A stretch of 64,000 nucleotides of DNA from Anthonomus grandis grandis (GCF_022605725.1 NC_065546.1:40048227-40112226); one strand, 5' to 3'; positions 1 through 11,917 are shown, counted from the stretch's first letter. The notes: generated from the letters alone by a model not told the origin. Translations and numbers: made by a program.

Positions 1-728
1 TAGAAAAAATGCTTTAAAATATAATATTCCTGTACATTATGTGTTACTGATTTTTTGTTTTAAGCCATATGCTTTTTGGAGAAAAGTGACTTATGTCGTC
101 TCTGTAAAGAAACTAAAAAAAAAAATATGGTGTTTATCAAATATCAAAGCAAGAGAGTGAGGTCAGAGTTCTTAAAAACGTTTCTAAATGTCACGAATGA
201 GCGTCTCGTTTTTTCTATCTGGCTTTTGATTTCTAGGTCTAAAGACCAGTCTTTATATAACCAACTTCCCAGATAGTTAAACTTTTTCATGTCTTGACTC
301 ATCATATGCAACTCATTTATATTGCGGGTGATTATTAGAAATTTTGTCTCTTGTCAGCTGTGCATTACAACTATGTCATGGAGCCCTTGGAAGTCATACA
401 TATTCACTGTTATCAAGACCATGTCATTTGCATACTATATATTGTTCCATTCATATGCCATTTACTTTGATGAATAATTGTAATTGTTTAAGAGCTTTAT
501 GGAACTGAGATATATAGGGTGTTATAAAATAAAATGGTGATCCTTAAGGGTGTTAATCCTTAGGTGATCCCCTTAGCTTTTGACTATAGGGTGTTAAAAT
601 CCTAAGAAAAAGTTAGCTTTATTTCTATATTGCTAACTTGCTAGATATGTTTATGAAGTTTAGCACACACCCTCTATCTGAGTATCAACAGCCATTTCTT
701 GATGTAGAGGATTTTTTAAAAGTTTAAT
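1..728. other. Unassigned AT-rich sequence
   Basis: I see no coding region with family resemblance. Around 530-600 a short motif (agggtgttaa / tccttagg) recurs three times in direct and inverted form, which may be the trace of a small decayed repeat. Nothing else can be supported. Confidence 0.4.
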
Positions 729-788
729 CAGTGGCGTCCGTACAGGAACGAAAACTAAATATTTTAAATTTATTTATGTACGCCACTG
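729..788. repeat. 60-bp segment with short inverted ends (CAGTGGCGT/ACGCCACTG)
   Basis: The segment opens with cagtggcgtccgtac (729-743) and closes with gtacgccactg (778-788), so nine outer bases are perfectly inverted around about 40 bases of AT-rich loop. It could be a miniature foldback or one end of a larger element whose other end I did not find. Confidence 0.45.
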
Positions 789-951
789 CTTTTCCCTAAG
801 ACAAAAAACTATTTTTATAATCCCTATTTATTTTAGGGCAAATTTTATTTCGTCACTTTTTTCGACATGCGATTACCGCGGAAAAAATAAGAACATTTTT
901 GTGCAGGGTCAATTCATTAGTAAAAAAAAAATAATTTATTTATTTTATAAA

Positions 952-1365
952 CATACAATATCGGACAAAAATAGAGCGACGATACAGTTTTTTTCTTTTA
1001 TTAAAAAAGCAAAAACGCAAGAAGAATTAAAACTCAATAAAACAAATACACTCATTAATAAACATATATTTATTACATAACATACCAAAATTCTTCCGTA
1101 TAAACAAGATCATAAAAAGAAAAGTTAAATTTCTATACGACAAAAATTAAGCCACGCTTACAATAAAAATAAAAGAAAACATCAGATTGCGCCCTTAATA
1201 TTTAGTCCACAAGCCTTTATTTCCGATTACCTGGCGATTACCTGGCGGCACCTTTGAGGCATGGAAGAAATTAAATTATCAATTATATCTTGATCAATAT
1301 TTTTCCATATATTTTTAATTTCTTCAAAATTGTACAATGTACTCTTTGTTTTTATAGGTTTTACT
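952..1365 (-). mobile_element. Tc1-like transposon remnant (C-terminal part plus one terminus)
   Basis: The left edge (about 952-978) reads acaatatcggacaaaaatag, close to the terminal repeat of the intact Tc1 element at 61574. A second similar motif (cgacaaaaattaag) lies near 1139, as in IR/DR ends. On the minus strand 1190-1350 translates to a degraded Tc1 transposase C-terminus with the pattern FEEIKNIWKNI, LISSMPQRC and a final GLWTKY. The rest of the transposase is missing. At about 1365-1379 it abuts the pogo-like gene, so the two are probably the result of an insertion or deletion event. Confidence 0.75.
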
Positions 1366-1378
1366 TCTTTTACTTCTT

Positions 1379-2672
1379 TTAAGGTAGACCCTTCTCCTCA
1401 TTGGTCGCAGGAAGTTCGGTTGTTTCATTTAATTCTTCAGCGTTGGTGGTTATCTCCTCTTGCTGACGAATATTTTCAACATCATTTACCGAAGCGGGCA
1501 GAAAGTCATGTTCTTGGAAATTGCCGTCATTAAACGGAAATATCCCAGTGACAGAAAAACCAGATGCAGCATTCCCAACTGCTGATACTTGTTTGTAGGC
1601 CTCGTTAAAAAGGCCAGCTATCTGGTACTGTGTTATTGCTCTTCCAGGATGTTGATTCATCCAGCGTTCACATTCTACAGAATATTTAGCTTTTAGAGGA
1701 CCAAAAAAACTTCTGTCTAGGGGTTGGATCTTATGGCTGGTGTGTGGAGCAAGTGTAAGAATTTCAATTCCCAATTGTCTGCATTAATTGGATGCCTCTA
1801 GGTTGATGTGCGATGAATGGTTATCCAATATTAATAAAACTGGCGCTTCTTTTTGGGGACGGGCATGGTCCTTAAAGTGATACAGCGACTGCCTAAACAA
1901 GTCTGTGTTTATATATCCTGAGTCGGATACCATACCAACACAGCCAGTTGGCCCTGCATCAAGAAGTTCACCTTTCATCCTTTTCCTGGGAAAAATAAAA
2001 GCGGGAGGCACATATTGACCTGTAGCGCTCATGCAACATATCGCTGTTACTGTTATGCCTCTTCCTGCACATACAACCTTACCTACTACTTTTTTGCCCT
2101 TTGCTGACACTACTCTAGGTGTTTTATTTGGAACTGTGCTAATCCCAGTTTCATCCATGTTGTAAACACGACTAGCATCAAATTTATATTTTTCATAAAG
2201 CAGATTTAAATTTATGAAAAATCTATCCACTTGAGCCTTATTAAATCCTATCACTCTGGCAAGACTTAGGCGTTGATTGGCGTAGCCCCAAAAGGAATTC
2301 TGCAACCCAATCGCGTCCTGCCATCTTAGAAACTTTGTTAAATCGATTACGAATATTGTTAATTTCGGCATATTGAAAAACTAATCTGCGTAAGGTGTGG
2401 ATCGTAATACCATAAAACATATTGTCCATAGCTAAGCAATACTCAGCGATTTCGCGCTCTTGCTCGTCAGTAAATGTCGGTCTAAAGCGGCCTAGCGAAA
2501 CTGCAACAGACTTAAAGGCCAGTCTTTTTCTTAAAGCTGACTCACTAATTCCAACTCGTTCTGCGGCTCCTCTTTGGCTAACACCTTGACCAATCAGGTT
2601 TCTCGCTTCGTCTATTTGGGCTTGAGTCACTAACGTTTTTTCTGGTTTTTTTCTTTGGTAATTTCGGGGCAT
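1379..2672 (-). pseudogene. pogo-type transposase, disrupted
   Basis: A pogo/Tigger-class transposase, a DNA-cutting DDE enzyme that binds its own element's ends. The minus-strand start MPRNYQRKKPEK is at 2672. It is followed by a Psq-type helix-turn-helix (QRGAAERVGISESALRKRL), a CENP-B-like segment (AGRDWVAEFLL) and the catalytic core. First Asp is in YNMDETG, second in LLILDNHSSH, third in HKIQPLDRSFFGPLK, so the DDD set is present. Two lesions are visible: a frameshift near 2285 and an in-frame TAA at 1784-1786. The C-terminus is short and acidic and ends against the Tc1 remnant. I could not define terminal inverted repeats or a TA duplication. Probably inactive; family assignment is secure. 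Confidence 0.85.
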
Positions 2673-2716
2673 TTTGCTAAAAAATAAAGAAATATAAGTA
2701 AATGGAAGAAGACGGG

Positions 2717-2766
2717 GCAAGTGTGCGCGCGTATACTTATGCGCGTATATCCTGCGTACACTTACC
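2717..2766. repeat. Imperfect hairpin with alternating purine-pyrimidine run
   Basis: caagtgtgcgcgcgtatac on one side and tatcctgcgtacacttacc on the other form an imperfect inverted repeat just 5' of the pogo start codon. A related copy of the arm (tgcgcacacttaccc) is at about 3066-3080. These may be subterminal transposase-binding sequences of the pogo element. Confidence 0.4.
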
Positions 2767-2831
2767 CCAGACAACAACAAAAAGATAAAATATAAAAATT
2801 TTAAAAATAAGAAGAACATATAAAAATCCAA

Positions 2832-3439
2832 TGGAGGTAAATAATTCTTTATTGAACCTTCTATACACTAAATTAAAACTTACCGGATTTATCTTTATAC
2901 ACACAACCTATAACACAAAAAGAAAATTGCCCAAAAATTTAAGAAAAAGAAAGACGGTAATAACCGACCGCACATCTGCTTCTTAAAGGTGATTTAGCCG
3001 TACTGCTACTGATTTGCATGGCAACGGAACTCCGCTCCCTACTATTTTCGTAAAGATATATGACATGCGCACACTTACCCTTAATGACTCTATGAAGGTG
3101 TTTGCGATAAAAAAATGGATCTAGAATGAAAATTATTATTAAAATTCCAAAAATAGCCCTAGTTTTCTGACACAAAATTGTGACTGTTAATTGTTTTTAA
3201 AAGACATTTTCCTGTTGCTATTATACGACTCCAAACAGCGCGTGCGAATAAATAACAAAACAAGAATATAGCAGATTTTTGTGAATTACTATAAAGTAAT
3301 ATATCCATCAATCACGCATGTTTCCTAACTATATACCGTATACCTTGTTGAATTGAAGACTTACACTAGAAGATTTTTCGTATGCAGCTTTTTTTATATA
3401 CAAATGTTCCCGATATAAATAAGAAAAACAAAATATTTA
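2832..3439. other. Unassigned sequence upstream of pogo
   Basis: No recognisable gene. It probably contains the 5' part of the pogo element, judging from the repeated gcgcacacttaccc motif, but no terminus or target duplication could be defined. Confidence 0.3.
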
Positions 3440-4451
3440 CATACAAGGTGTTTTCGAGTGGTAAATCGTGGAGAAGACCATCGGACCAAAATGTGATGAA
3501 AAGTTACATCAAGTTTTAAAGAAAACTTAAGATATACTTTCTTTAATAAACATCTATTGGACCAATTAGAATTATTAAAAATTAAGTAGGTTGCGTATTA
3601 GAGATGTTAATTTCACTTAGAGACAAAAACAGAAAACAATTTAAGAACATTATTTAAATCGAAAAATTCATCTATTATGAAAAAAATGCTAGTTATGCAT
3701 TTTATAAACAGCAATAACACAAAATCTACAGCATCATGTAAATCATTTAATAAAAAAGCTTGCTTTTTTTGCCCGACTAGAGCATCATCATACCATAACA
3801 TTCACAAAACACCTAACGTGTATAAACAACCAAGATTGTTAACGTATATCTTAACCTTATGGTCTGATGATGCCCTAGTCAGGTGAAACATGTAAACTTT
3901 TTTTTATATGTTTTCGGGGATGCAGATTTTATGGTTTGTGTTATTGCTTTTCATAAAAAGATCAGGCAATAAAATTCATATTTCCGCGGCAATAAAAGTG
4001 TTGAAACATAAGAGAGTATAATAATTTACTTGGAAATAATTATTTATTTCTTCCAGGCTCTTGCTAATTACAGCCATGATTTATGTGCTTCAGGCATTTT
4101 GGAAATCTAGGCAACTTATTCTGTTTTTCCGTGAGATAAATCCACGTTATTAATTTGCTCAAGCTACTTGCCTTTTTTTATTTCCAGGCGGTTAAAATCA
4201 TGGTTAATTACCTGAACTAGTTAAAGTCCTGGCTTATTTTTTTATTATGATGTTAAATTTTGTGGGTTTTAATTTTCCAATGTTATATTTTTTGCAAGGC
4301 TATAATTATACAAGTGGCCCAGTAGATGTCTGATAATTGTTAAAGTAACCTATAAAATTGTGAGAAGTATCTTAAAGTTGTTTATACTAATAAAAACTTA
4401 TTTTATTGTATTTTGGAAAAACTTTCATACGTTTCTAAAACACCTTGTATG
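3440..4451. mobile_element. Non-autonomous DNA element with 15-bp TIRs and TTA duplication
   Basis: The left end catacaaggtgtttt (3440-3454) is matched by its reverse complement aaaacaccttgtatg at 4437-4451. Both ends are flanked outside by TTA (3437-3439 and 4452-4454). A 3-bp TTA duplication is what PIF/Harbinger elements make, although the TIR sequence itself differs from both Harbingers in this window. The interior has no transposase. It holds the inverted motif pair at 3771-3884. Confidence 0.75.
3771..3884. repeat. Inverted pair of a ctgatgatg...gaaac motif
   Basis: gactagagcatcatcatacc (about 3775-3794) is the near reverse complement of ggtctgatgatgccctagtc (3860-3879), with about 60 bases between. 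The plus-strand copy continues aggtgaaacatg, giving the order CTGATGA, short stem-loop, GAAAC. Similar pairs occur at 31457-31548 and near 31640. Confidence 0.5.
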
Positions 4452-4454
4452 TTA

Positions 4455-6290
4455 AATTCGATTACTCTATTACAAAAGGAATATTTAATTTATACCGGGA
4501 ACAATCTATATACCATTATAATAGACATAGAAGTTATGTATTTATGTAATAACCCAGAGAGAGAACGTATAATCGATATGATATTGTTAGAATTTGTAAC
4601 TTTTTTAAAACTATTATCTTAAGGCAACTGAAAATGTACACAAGGTGTCGTGGCATACTCTTAAGCAAATCTTAAGGACACTGGTTTAAAGAGAAACTTA
4701 TCATAGAGAAGCAATGATAAAATAAACAAAATCTTTTTATCGGATGTTTTTATTTCTCTCTGTTTTTTTGTTGTTCTCTTCGAAAATCTCTTATATAATT
4801 ATTTACTTTATTATCTGTAAATTGATTTACTGTATCATCTAACCTCCCCATTATAACTCCTGGATCACTATAGGTGCCACCTAGAGCTTGCCATTATTAA
4901 ATAAAAATGTATCGACTACATTTGTGCCAATTCTAACAAGAAGTAAAATAATGAGCTTAACCACGTATATGAGCACAGTAGGTTTCGAACAATGTTTTAC
5001 TGCCTGACACCATATAAATGCACAAGGATGATTTTCGTTGTGTTATGAATCGTCCAGGAATTTAAAGGACAGTATACTTTCCAGTTATGCCGCATTTCTT
5101 TTTCGAAAGTCTACTGTTTTAACTTTTTTTCACTGACTGGAGTCTGGAAGAATTTATACTAAAATTGAAGTAAACTAGAATGTACTAAAATATGTATAAT
5201 TATTGGGGCTATATTAAATATATGACCATTTTGTTTTTATATAAATGTACATACTAATTATATAATATGTATATTTAAAATTAAAATATTTTTCGTTATT
5301 TTATAATTGTATCAAAAAAGAAAATTTATTGTTGCAGTTTAAATATTTATATAGTACCTGTTGTATATAAGGTTTTCCTTTATATTACTGCATATTTTTA
5401 TATTGTTTTCAGAAAATCATTGTTTATAGTTACTATTTAGTTATAACTTTTTCAGATTATTTAATGGAACTGTGTTTTTGATAGAATCTCATAATTTTAT
5501 TTAATCGTAGGCAAATCACAGATTTTTGGTTTTGCAGTTAAGCGTCGTTTTTATACCGTGTGACACACTTTGTGCAATTTTTTCATTAAGACAATACTTT
5601 TCTTTAAAACTTGAAAAAAAATTGTTTATAAAAAAATAAATTATTTTTTTAACGGAACGGTTTTACGTGTTGTTTTATTGCCCTAAAACACCCGATCTAA
5701 CCCTCCAACACAATACAAGTCCGTCCTGAACGGATTTGCTTATACGCAGAATCATGATTTAGTACCATGTAAACCATAGTCATGGCTGACATAAGCTGAC
5801 CCAAGAAGTATTAATCTATGATGGAGCTGAAGCTACTGATTCCTATTCCTATCCTTATTTCTTGGGACTGTGAAATAAATCACATCAAGGTTTCCCTCAC
5901 GTCCACCGTCTTATTGAGCTTGGTCTATCGGTCCTGCTGTGTAGCAGGTGTTTCTGTGTTTAACTTTACACTTATTTTGTACTTTACTCTATGCACTACT
6001 AATTTTTACTTGACTTTATTTTTTTTATTACGATAGTGAAAAACATGGTTAAAACAGATATGGTAGACAGCACAAACGGATGGATTTATGTGGGAAAATG
6101 GGCCAATAACATTGCTATAACTTAATATTGTTCGCGATCAATAATCTATTTAGTATGGTCATAATACTTAACACTGAATAAAGAGAAATTGGTGCAATGG
6201 GCCACTCAAAGTTTAATCGTTGTTGTAAAGCCTCTGCCTTGGTATTCTAATGTAGAGTACCAAAGTTTTCTCGGGGACTACTGCAAACAT
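4455..6290. other. Long AT-rich stretch, nothing recognised
   Basis: Read on both strands. Only short open frames without family resemblance are present (for example 4413-4622 and 5818-6036). I cannot assign a function, and no clear repeats were found. Confidence 0.35.
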
Positions 6291-6299
6291 TCCTGCACT

Positions 6300-8150
6300 G
6301 TTTGCCCTTGATGTTTAGACTCCTGCTAGGCCAATTGCCATTTTTTCAGTGTTTTTGTTTTACATAAGGTCGCATGTCCTGTATATCTAGTTTTATAGGA
6401 TATGGTATTTTAAGAACTGTTCTTCCTACATTCGATAATTTGCCTGCTTTATCATTTCCTTTCCTCATTTCATTCATTTATATTTTTATGGCCTGGAATC
6501 CATGCAACCAGGTATCCATACCATTCTCCTTTGCTTGGTAGGAAATGTTATATGGTCCAGATCAATTTTAATCATGCAGTTTGAATTTTTTCTTATGGCA
6601 CTTTTTTGTATGTTGTTTCCCAAACTTGGGTTTATTGCCTTATGGATTGCTATTATTTCTGCTGTACAAATTTATGTTCCCTTGGGTAATCTGGATGTGA
6701 ATCTACAGTCTTCTTGTGGGTAATATACCCTGCTTCCTGTGTGTCTATCAATTGAACCATATAAATATGGTGAAAATCTTTTAATTTGGTATTCTCTAAA
6801 TCCATAAATTGCTTCTCCTTTCTTAATACGCAAATTCATTACTGGTATTTGTGTCATCTGATACTCTTGATTGATTAAATACAAAAACATGGTAAGAGTT
6901 AGTATTTTCTTATGTTTTTATTGAATGGTCTTAGTTCTTCATATGCAGAAGATAATCCCGATGTAGGAAATATCCTGTTGATTGGTCCATTTGTATAATC
7001 TCTTCTATTAATTCAATTATTGAGTCCTATTGTAACTTTAAATGTTTCGCCAATCATTTTTTGGTTAACCATCTCCTTCTGAATAAGTAAGAAAGTTCGC
7101 TTCTCCAAGTCCATTTCATCACTTTCTGCCAATAATAAATTGGTAGGGGTAGACCTCATGCATCCTAGAGCTACTCTGACGGCGTGAAATTGCATTGCGT
7201 CTAGCTTTTTCTTATTCGCTATCATGTTAGGATTAATCAAAATACTTCCTTAATCTAAGTGGGATCGAACTATAGCTATATAGAGAATTATTAACGTTAC
7301 CGGGTCTGTACCATATCCTGCTGAATGCTTCGATTGCATTTATCCCCTTTCCTGCTGACTCACACGTTTTCATAATGCACTTAGACCAATTGAGAGTCTT
7401 AGACAGCACTATCCCTAAATACTTATATTCCTCCACCCATCTTATCACCTGTTGTTCACATTTTATTGTATTTTTTGGGTACTCTTTTCCTTAACTCCTT
7501 TTCTTGGTTGGAACATCATTGCTGCGAATTTATTAGCTGATATCTTTAAATTTATCTCTTTTGGTGCATCTGCTAGTTTTTCCAGGTGGGTTAGGTGGGT
7601 GAGTGGTTCAGGCTTTTTATAATATCCTGCTCATCATCTCCTATTTTAATAAATACTAAATCATTAGCATCATATAGTAGGGTCACTATCCCCTCTAGAA
7701 TTTTGTGTAGTTTTATTGTATGATTAAATGTGTAGTGATATTGTATTAAATATGTATCTAACAATTCCGGGCTGAGTGATGTTCCCTGGGCCACTCCTAT
7801 TGTCAGCAGGATTGGTCCTGCTATATTATTATCCTGATTGATCATAAATATTTCTCTGATATTTAATAATTTAAAAATTATGTTTACAAGGCTTGATTAA
7901 TATTTTAATTATTCCTTATATAATTTGTAGATCTTCACATTATCACAGGCTGCTGTAATGTCAAGGAATTCTACCAAAGTTTTAACTTTTTTTTTTGGAA
8001 GTTGGATTGAATTGTTAGCACTAGTTGTGATAGCCACTCAATGGCTTTTGCGTTTTCTAAATTCTATTTGGTTCTTGAGATGTAGCTGTAGACTTTCCAT
8101 TTGGTATTCTAATCTTCTTCTGATCGATCACATTTTGTAAGGTTTTGCTG
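6300..8150 (-). mobile_element. Decayed non-LTR retrotransposon with RNase H (I/Loa-like)
   Basis: On the minus strand, pieces of one reverse transcriptase can be read in order through many frameshifts. Motif A is EFLDITAACDNV (about 7950-7910). The priming loop is GVAQGTSLSPELLDTYLIQ (about 7790). The active site is LLYDANDLVF, a degenerate YADD. A thumb/connection segment YKYLGIVLSKTLNW (7400s) and RVALGCMRSTPTNLLLAES (7200s) follow. Further 3', TSRLPKGT-ICTAEIIAIHKAI (about 6700-6640) and WIPGCMDS...KEMIKQANYR (about 6510-6430) resemble the RNase H domain that follows RT in I-group elements. It is 5' truncated near 8150 and clearly dead. The clade label is inferred from the RT plus RNase H layout. 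Confidence 0.8.
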
Positions 8151-8489
8151 AGGTCCAATTTGTAATTGGTAGTACTCTATTGTTATATGTAGTACACTAT
8201 TGTTAATTGATTATTGCAGTAAATTAACTAATTTAGATATGTAAAATAAAGCTGAAGAGTTTTATTTTTATTCTGACCTAATCAAAAAGACCCTTTTCTC
8301 TTAGCCTCGTTAAATAAATCTCGCCAATCAAAAGTAACCTTTTTGATTAGGCGTTTGCTTTAGATATTAAATAATAGGATTATCAGAATAAATGAAATTT
8401 GATTTCCGGCCTTAATTTGGCCACGCCTTTCTACCATTTTGATTGGTCCAACTAGGCGCGTCAAACTGTCAAATTAGTTACAACAGTTT

Positions 8490-9000
8490 CCGTTGCCAAG
8501 CGAGAGGACGCTAGCTGATTTGTCAGAGGAATTTCTCTCAGTTTGTATGCAACCACCACATCTCTATATATTTGTGTTCTGTGGTTTATACTTTATCAAA
8601 AGATTTTCATTTGTATATCAAGAAGCTTTCTTAAACGCAACAACTAATAGATCTAATTCGACCCTATTTTCCACAACCTTTTGTTTATAATAGAGGCAGA
8701 GGAACTATATATTTGTGTTCTGTGCAGAGGAAGTAGAGTTACCATTATTGAATGAGCAGTTTTAGTATGTCAAGATTGTATGCCACAGGTTGTTACCAAA
8801 GAAGCATTGGACAAAATTTTAATTTTGGAATTAGCGAAACTATTGCAAGTCGTTGGATCCATAAAAGTACTGAAATTATCGGCAATCAACTTGCTGACCG
8901 ATTCATTAATTTTCCAAATATAAGAGATGAAAGACAAATTATCATTTATGGAGAGATCCAATTTCCCTAATGTTATGGGTCCTATTGATTGCATACTCAT
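8490..9000 (+). pseudogene. PIF/Harbinger transposase fragment (N-terminal part)
   Basis: Plus strand 8760-8970 reads RLYATGCYQRSIGQNFNFGIS, then a run ending ...GNQLADRFINFPN, and in another frame FPNVMGPIDCIL. This follows the HARBI1-type pattern: a helix-turn-helix around ATGxYQ, then the segment leading to the first catalytic Asp (IDC in place of IDG). Upstream, 8620-8690 (NATTNRSNSTLF) may belong to the same protein. A 20-bp direct repeat (tatatatttgtgttctgtg) at 8562-8582 and 8705-8724 suggests a local duplication broke it. The second Asp and Glu regions are absent. It differs from Harbingers A and B. Confidence 0.7.
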
Positions 9001-9336
9001 ATTTTATTTTAAAGAAATAATATAGCCATATATTTAAATAAAAAAACACGGAGGCGAAAAAAATTAACAAAATAAATCAAAAATTTCTTAGTGTTTATCA
9101 ATAGAAAAGACAAGTGACGTTTCCACACAGAAAACAAAGAGAGAATAGAACAAAAACCTAAATGGCAACCTCTGCTGGAAATGGTAGTTTGGATCACATC
9201 CACTGCGCGCTACCGTCGGCGTCACGTCCTATGAAAATTAATCAATAAACTAATGCTTTAGTTTTTTTTGGGTAGATGGCGGTCGCGTCTCTCGCGTCAT
9301 CAGTGATTCACAGAATTGTTTATCCTTCAGTACTTC

Positions 9337-9517
9337 AGTCGAGTTCTGCTTCTGCTTTTTGACCTAAACCTAAATTAAAACGGCCCTTACTTAAAATTGT
9401 GTGCAAATTTGCTCCAGATAACAGCTATTTTGTGTGTTCTGTGGATTACAGTAGTACAAATAAGTAGTAAAGTTTAGTGGTGAAATTAGAGCCCTATAGA
9501 GATCTGCGATTTTTCAG
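9337..9517 (+). other. Possible 5' non-coding exon of the THAP gene
   Basis: A TCAGT initiator-like motif near 9337 and a strong donor (tttttcag|gtaagatt, cut after 9517) suggest a transcribed leader exon spliced to the THAP exon downstream. The flanking 9210-9330 is GC-richer and CpG-bearing (ggcggtcgcgtctctcgcgtc), as promoters often are. Inference only. Confidence 0.4.
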
Positions 9518-9626
9518 GTAAGATTACTTTTTTTTCCAAGAGAGTGGTGAAGTTTTGTTGTTTTAAATTTACTTTTCTTTATTATCATTACATTTTGTAA
9601 CTAGGTATATGTATTTTAGTACTTAT

Positions 9627-10209
9627 ACAGGGTGTTGCATTGCCAGGCAGGACATAGGAAATCCCATGTAATTTTTAATAGGGTCAATATTGGCTTCCCC
9701 AATTATTTTAGACAAAAATGTATTGAAAAAATTTAAAGAGCACCAAAATATGCAACCTACAAAATAACTTTAATTATTTTTCGTTTGTCCGTTTAGGAGA
9801 AACAGCCAAAAATCTTAACGAAAATTTGTCTTTCTTTATTGCCTCGTATTCACAGGTATGCCAGCCAAAATTTATTAGGTACCTTGACAGGTGGTAAACA
9901 TCAAATAATTTGTCCTAATAAGTTCACTGCATTAAAATTCTAAATTAAAAAACTTAGCTGTCACTTACAACACTACTGAAGAAAGTGTGCTTACTAATAG
10001 TTAAATGGTTTTACCAAGGCAATAGTTACCGAGAAATTTTGAATAATAATTTAATTAAAACCACAATGTTATTATGACAACTTGACTTGGCAGTTTACCT
10101 TTACCTAACTTTCTCACCTTGAGGGATATCTGTAAGTACGGGGTGACAAAAAAGACGAAATTTTTACCAAAACTTTTTGCCAATAACTTCTAAAACTGCA
10201 ACACCCTGT
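9627..10209. mobile_element. MITE with 13-bp TIR acagggtgttgca
   Basis: acagggtgttgca at 9627-9639 is matched by tgcaacaccctgt at 10197-10209 as a perfect 13-bp inverted repeat. There is TA sequence at both edges. The 583-bp interior has no coding capacity. It lies in the proposed intron between the leader exon and the THAP exon. Confidence 0.7.
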
Positions 10210-10301
10210 GTATACCCTATACCTTCATCATTTTGTTTCTTAACTACCTACTTAATATTGTATTTTTAATTTTTTTTTCTGCTCCTCAATCTCACCGAAA
10301 G

Positions 10302-10542
10302 AAATGTTGTGTTGTTGGCTGTAAGAATCAAGATAGCAAAAGGTATCAATTTCCGAAAAATGAACCTGAATTATATGATATATGGATATCTATTATCAAA
10401 CCACCCAATTATGATAAGTTAACCCCAGAAAAAGTTTATAACAGATATTTTGTTTGTGATGATCATTTTGAGATGTCTTGCAAAGTACGAAACACCAAGA
10501 GAGGACTTAAAAGAACAGCAGTACCTACAGTGAATGTCACAG
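10302..10542 (+). CDS. THAP zinc-finger domain exon (partial gene)
   Basis: This exon encodes a THAP domain, a C2CH zinc-dependent DNA-binding fold found in cellular regulators and P-element transposases. The first two zinc ligands lie in CCVVGCKNQ, and the Cys/His pair is in RYFVCDDHF. The basic DNA-contact region follows, and the domain closes with the diagnostic AVPT motif (KRTAVPTVN). A donor site follows (gtcacag|gtatata, exon end 10542). The upstream boundary is unclear: no ATG is in frame, and the best acceptor is a weak aaag near 10301. No later exon was recognised before the hAT element, so this is either the first coding exon of a gene whose rest is unrecognised, or a relic. It lies between two inverted 25-mers (9126-9150 and 12053-12077). 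Confidence 0.7.
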
Positions 10543-10672
10543 GTATATAAAAAATTATCATGTTTAAACTAAAGCCCAGTTCCCACCTATGACTGCCCAC
10601 CCCGACTTTTTTTCCCCAGGGGGAAAAGTCATGAGTATCCTGTCCACACTATTTTAGTCTGTGCGGTTCACA

Positions 10673-11201
10673 AAAAAATGCCGCAAATTGGAGTAGAAGC
10701 ATGTAACTTACCATAGTTGTTATTTAGGCCATTTAAAATGATTTGACTTGCAGCACCTAAAATTTCACCCCATAGGGAGTTGTTTTTACCCCTATTTTGA
10801 AAAAAAGGGTAAAATTTTCAACAAATGAAAGCTAGAATAATTAAATAGCATTTTGCTTTATATTTTTAAAAATGTATACAACAATCTGTTTAAAAAATAT
10901 GTTGCCCTAAAAATTTCACCTCATAGGGTCAGCAGATTTCACCCCTATTTTGAAAAATGGCAAAATTTGCAAGAATTAAAGCCATAATAATTAAATAATG
11001 TTTCGCTTTATAATAGTTTTAAACATATCTATTTACACTATTGTAGCTTGCATTTGTTGAAAATTTTACCATAAAATAGGGGTAAAAACAGCCCCCTATG
11101 GGTGAAATTTTAGGTACTGCGGGTCAAATAATTTTAAATGGCGGATGGCCTAATTAACTATGGTAAGTTTCATGCTTTTACCCCAATTTGCGGCATTTTA
11201 C
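10673..11201. mobile_element. Foldback element with about 160-bp inverted arms
   Basis: The left arm (10673-10836) and right arm (11040-11201) are inverted copies over most of their length. Shared blocks include atgccgcaaattgg, catgtaacttaccatagtt, cctaaaatttcaccc and gtaaaattttcaacaaatg. The roughly 200-bp centre carries partial further copies (aaaaatttcacctcataggg). No reading frame is present. This is a long-TIR, non-autonomous foldback. Confidence 0.8.
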
Positions 11202-11330
11202 CCCATTTTTTCAGGGTGTATAGTAAGTAATAAATCAAAAGAGGTGATGATAAAGACATTTTATACAGCATAAGCATCAAATTTCTTTTGGTTAAAAGTA
11301 TATTATACAATATTAGAAACAATAAAGATA

Positions 11331-11353
11331 TATGTATGTATGTATGTATGTAT
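11331..11353. repeat. (TATG)n microsatellite
   Basis: Five to six uninterrupted TATG units. Confidence 0.9.
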
Positions 11354-11727
11354 TATAAACTTTTTCATCAGAAATGACCTTGCCTCTCCTCTATTTAAGT
11401 TAATTCTGTGAGGAATTTAATTTGTAAGTCTTGTAGGTACATAGCAGATATTATAATAATTATTATTAGTAAGTATACTATACAAATATTAAATAAAATA
11501 TTTTTGATGTTTACGTTCTTTTTGTTTCTTTCAAATTTTTTAATAGATATGTACATAGGTGGGTATTTAAAAATTTAAAAGGTTTAGAGGCTAAAATTAA
11601 TAATAAGCAAAAAAGATTTCTTTCCAAAATATCTAAAAGAACCGGTGGGCTTATTTTTGTTGGACCACCCTGTATATAAGTCTCAAGATCAGCAGGACAT
11701 CAGCACCTGAACCCTAGAAACCTGTAA

Positions 11728-11917
11728 CTCCTGGAAAGGAAATTTCTTTATTTCTATTTTTTTATAGTGGAAATTTCCTGATACTTATTCTTTCTCGGTC
11801 TCTTTTGTATTTTGCGGTATTCCAGTGAACCGATAATCCGCGTGAATTCAGAAATTAAAAAAGAATCAGTCAGGAGATTTTTACTAGAAAAATAGAAAGA
11901 AATTTCCTTTCCACGAG
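11728..11917. mobile_element. Small foldback (arms about 50 bp)
   Basis: ctcctggaaaggaaatttct at 11728 onward is inverted at the right end as agaaatttcctttccacgag (11898-11917), with a second matched pair nearer the centre (tagtggaaatttcctgata against gtcaggagatttttacta). The whole unit is about 190 bp with no coding potential. Confidence 0.7.

Noticed and set aside
2939..3175. 78-codon minus-strand frame upstream of pogo
   Set aside because: No resemblance to a known family and no supporting context.
5818..6036. 72-codon frame in the 4.5-6.3 kb stretch
   Set aside because: Hydrophobic but unsupported by splice context, homology or neighbours.
10233..10301. Start of the THAP protein at 10233
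   Set aside because: There is no ATG there, and the stretch is a T-rich intron end.
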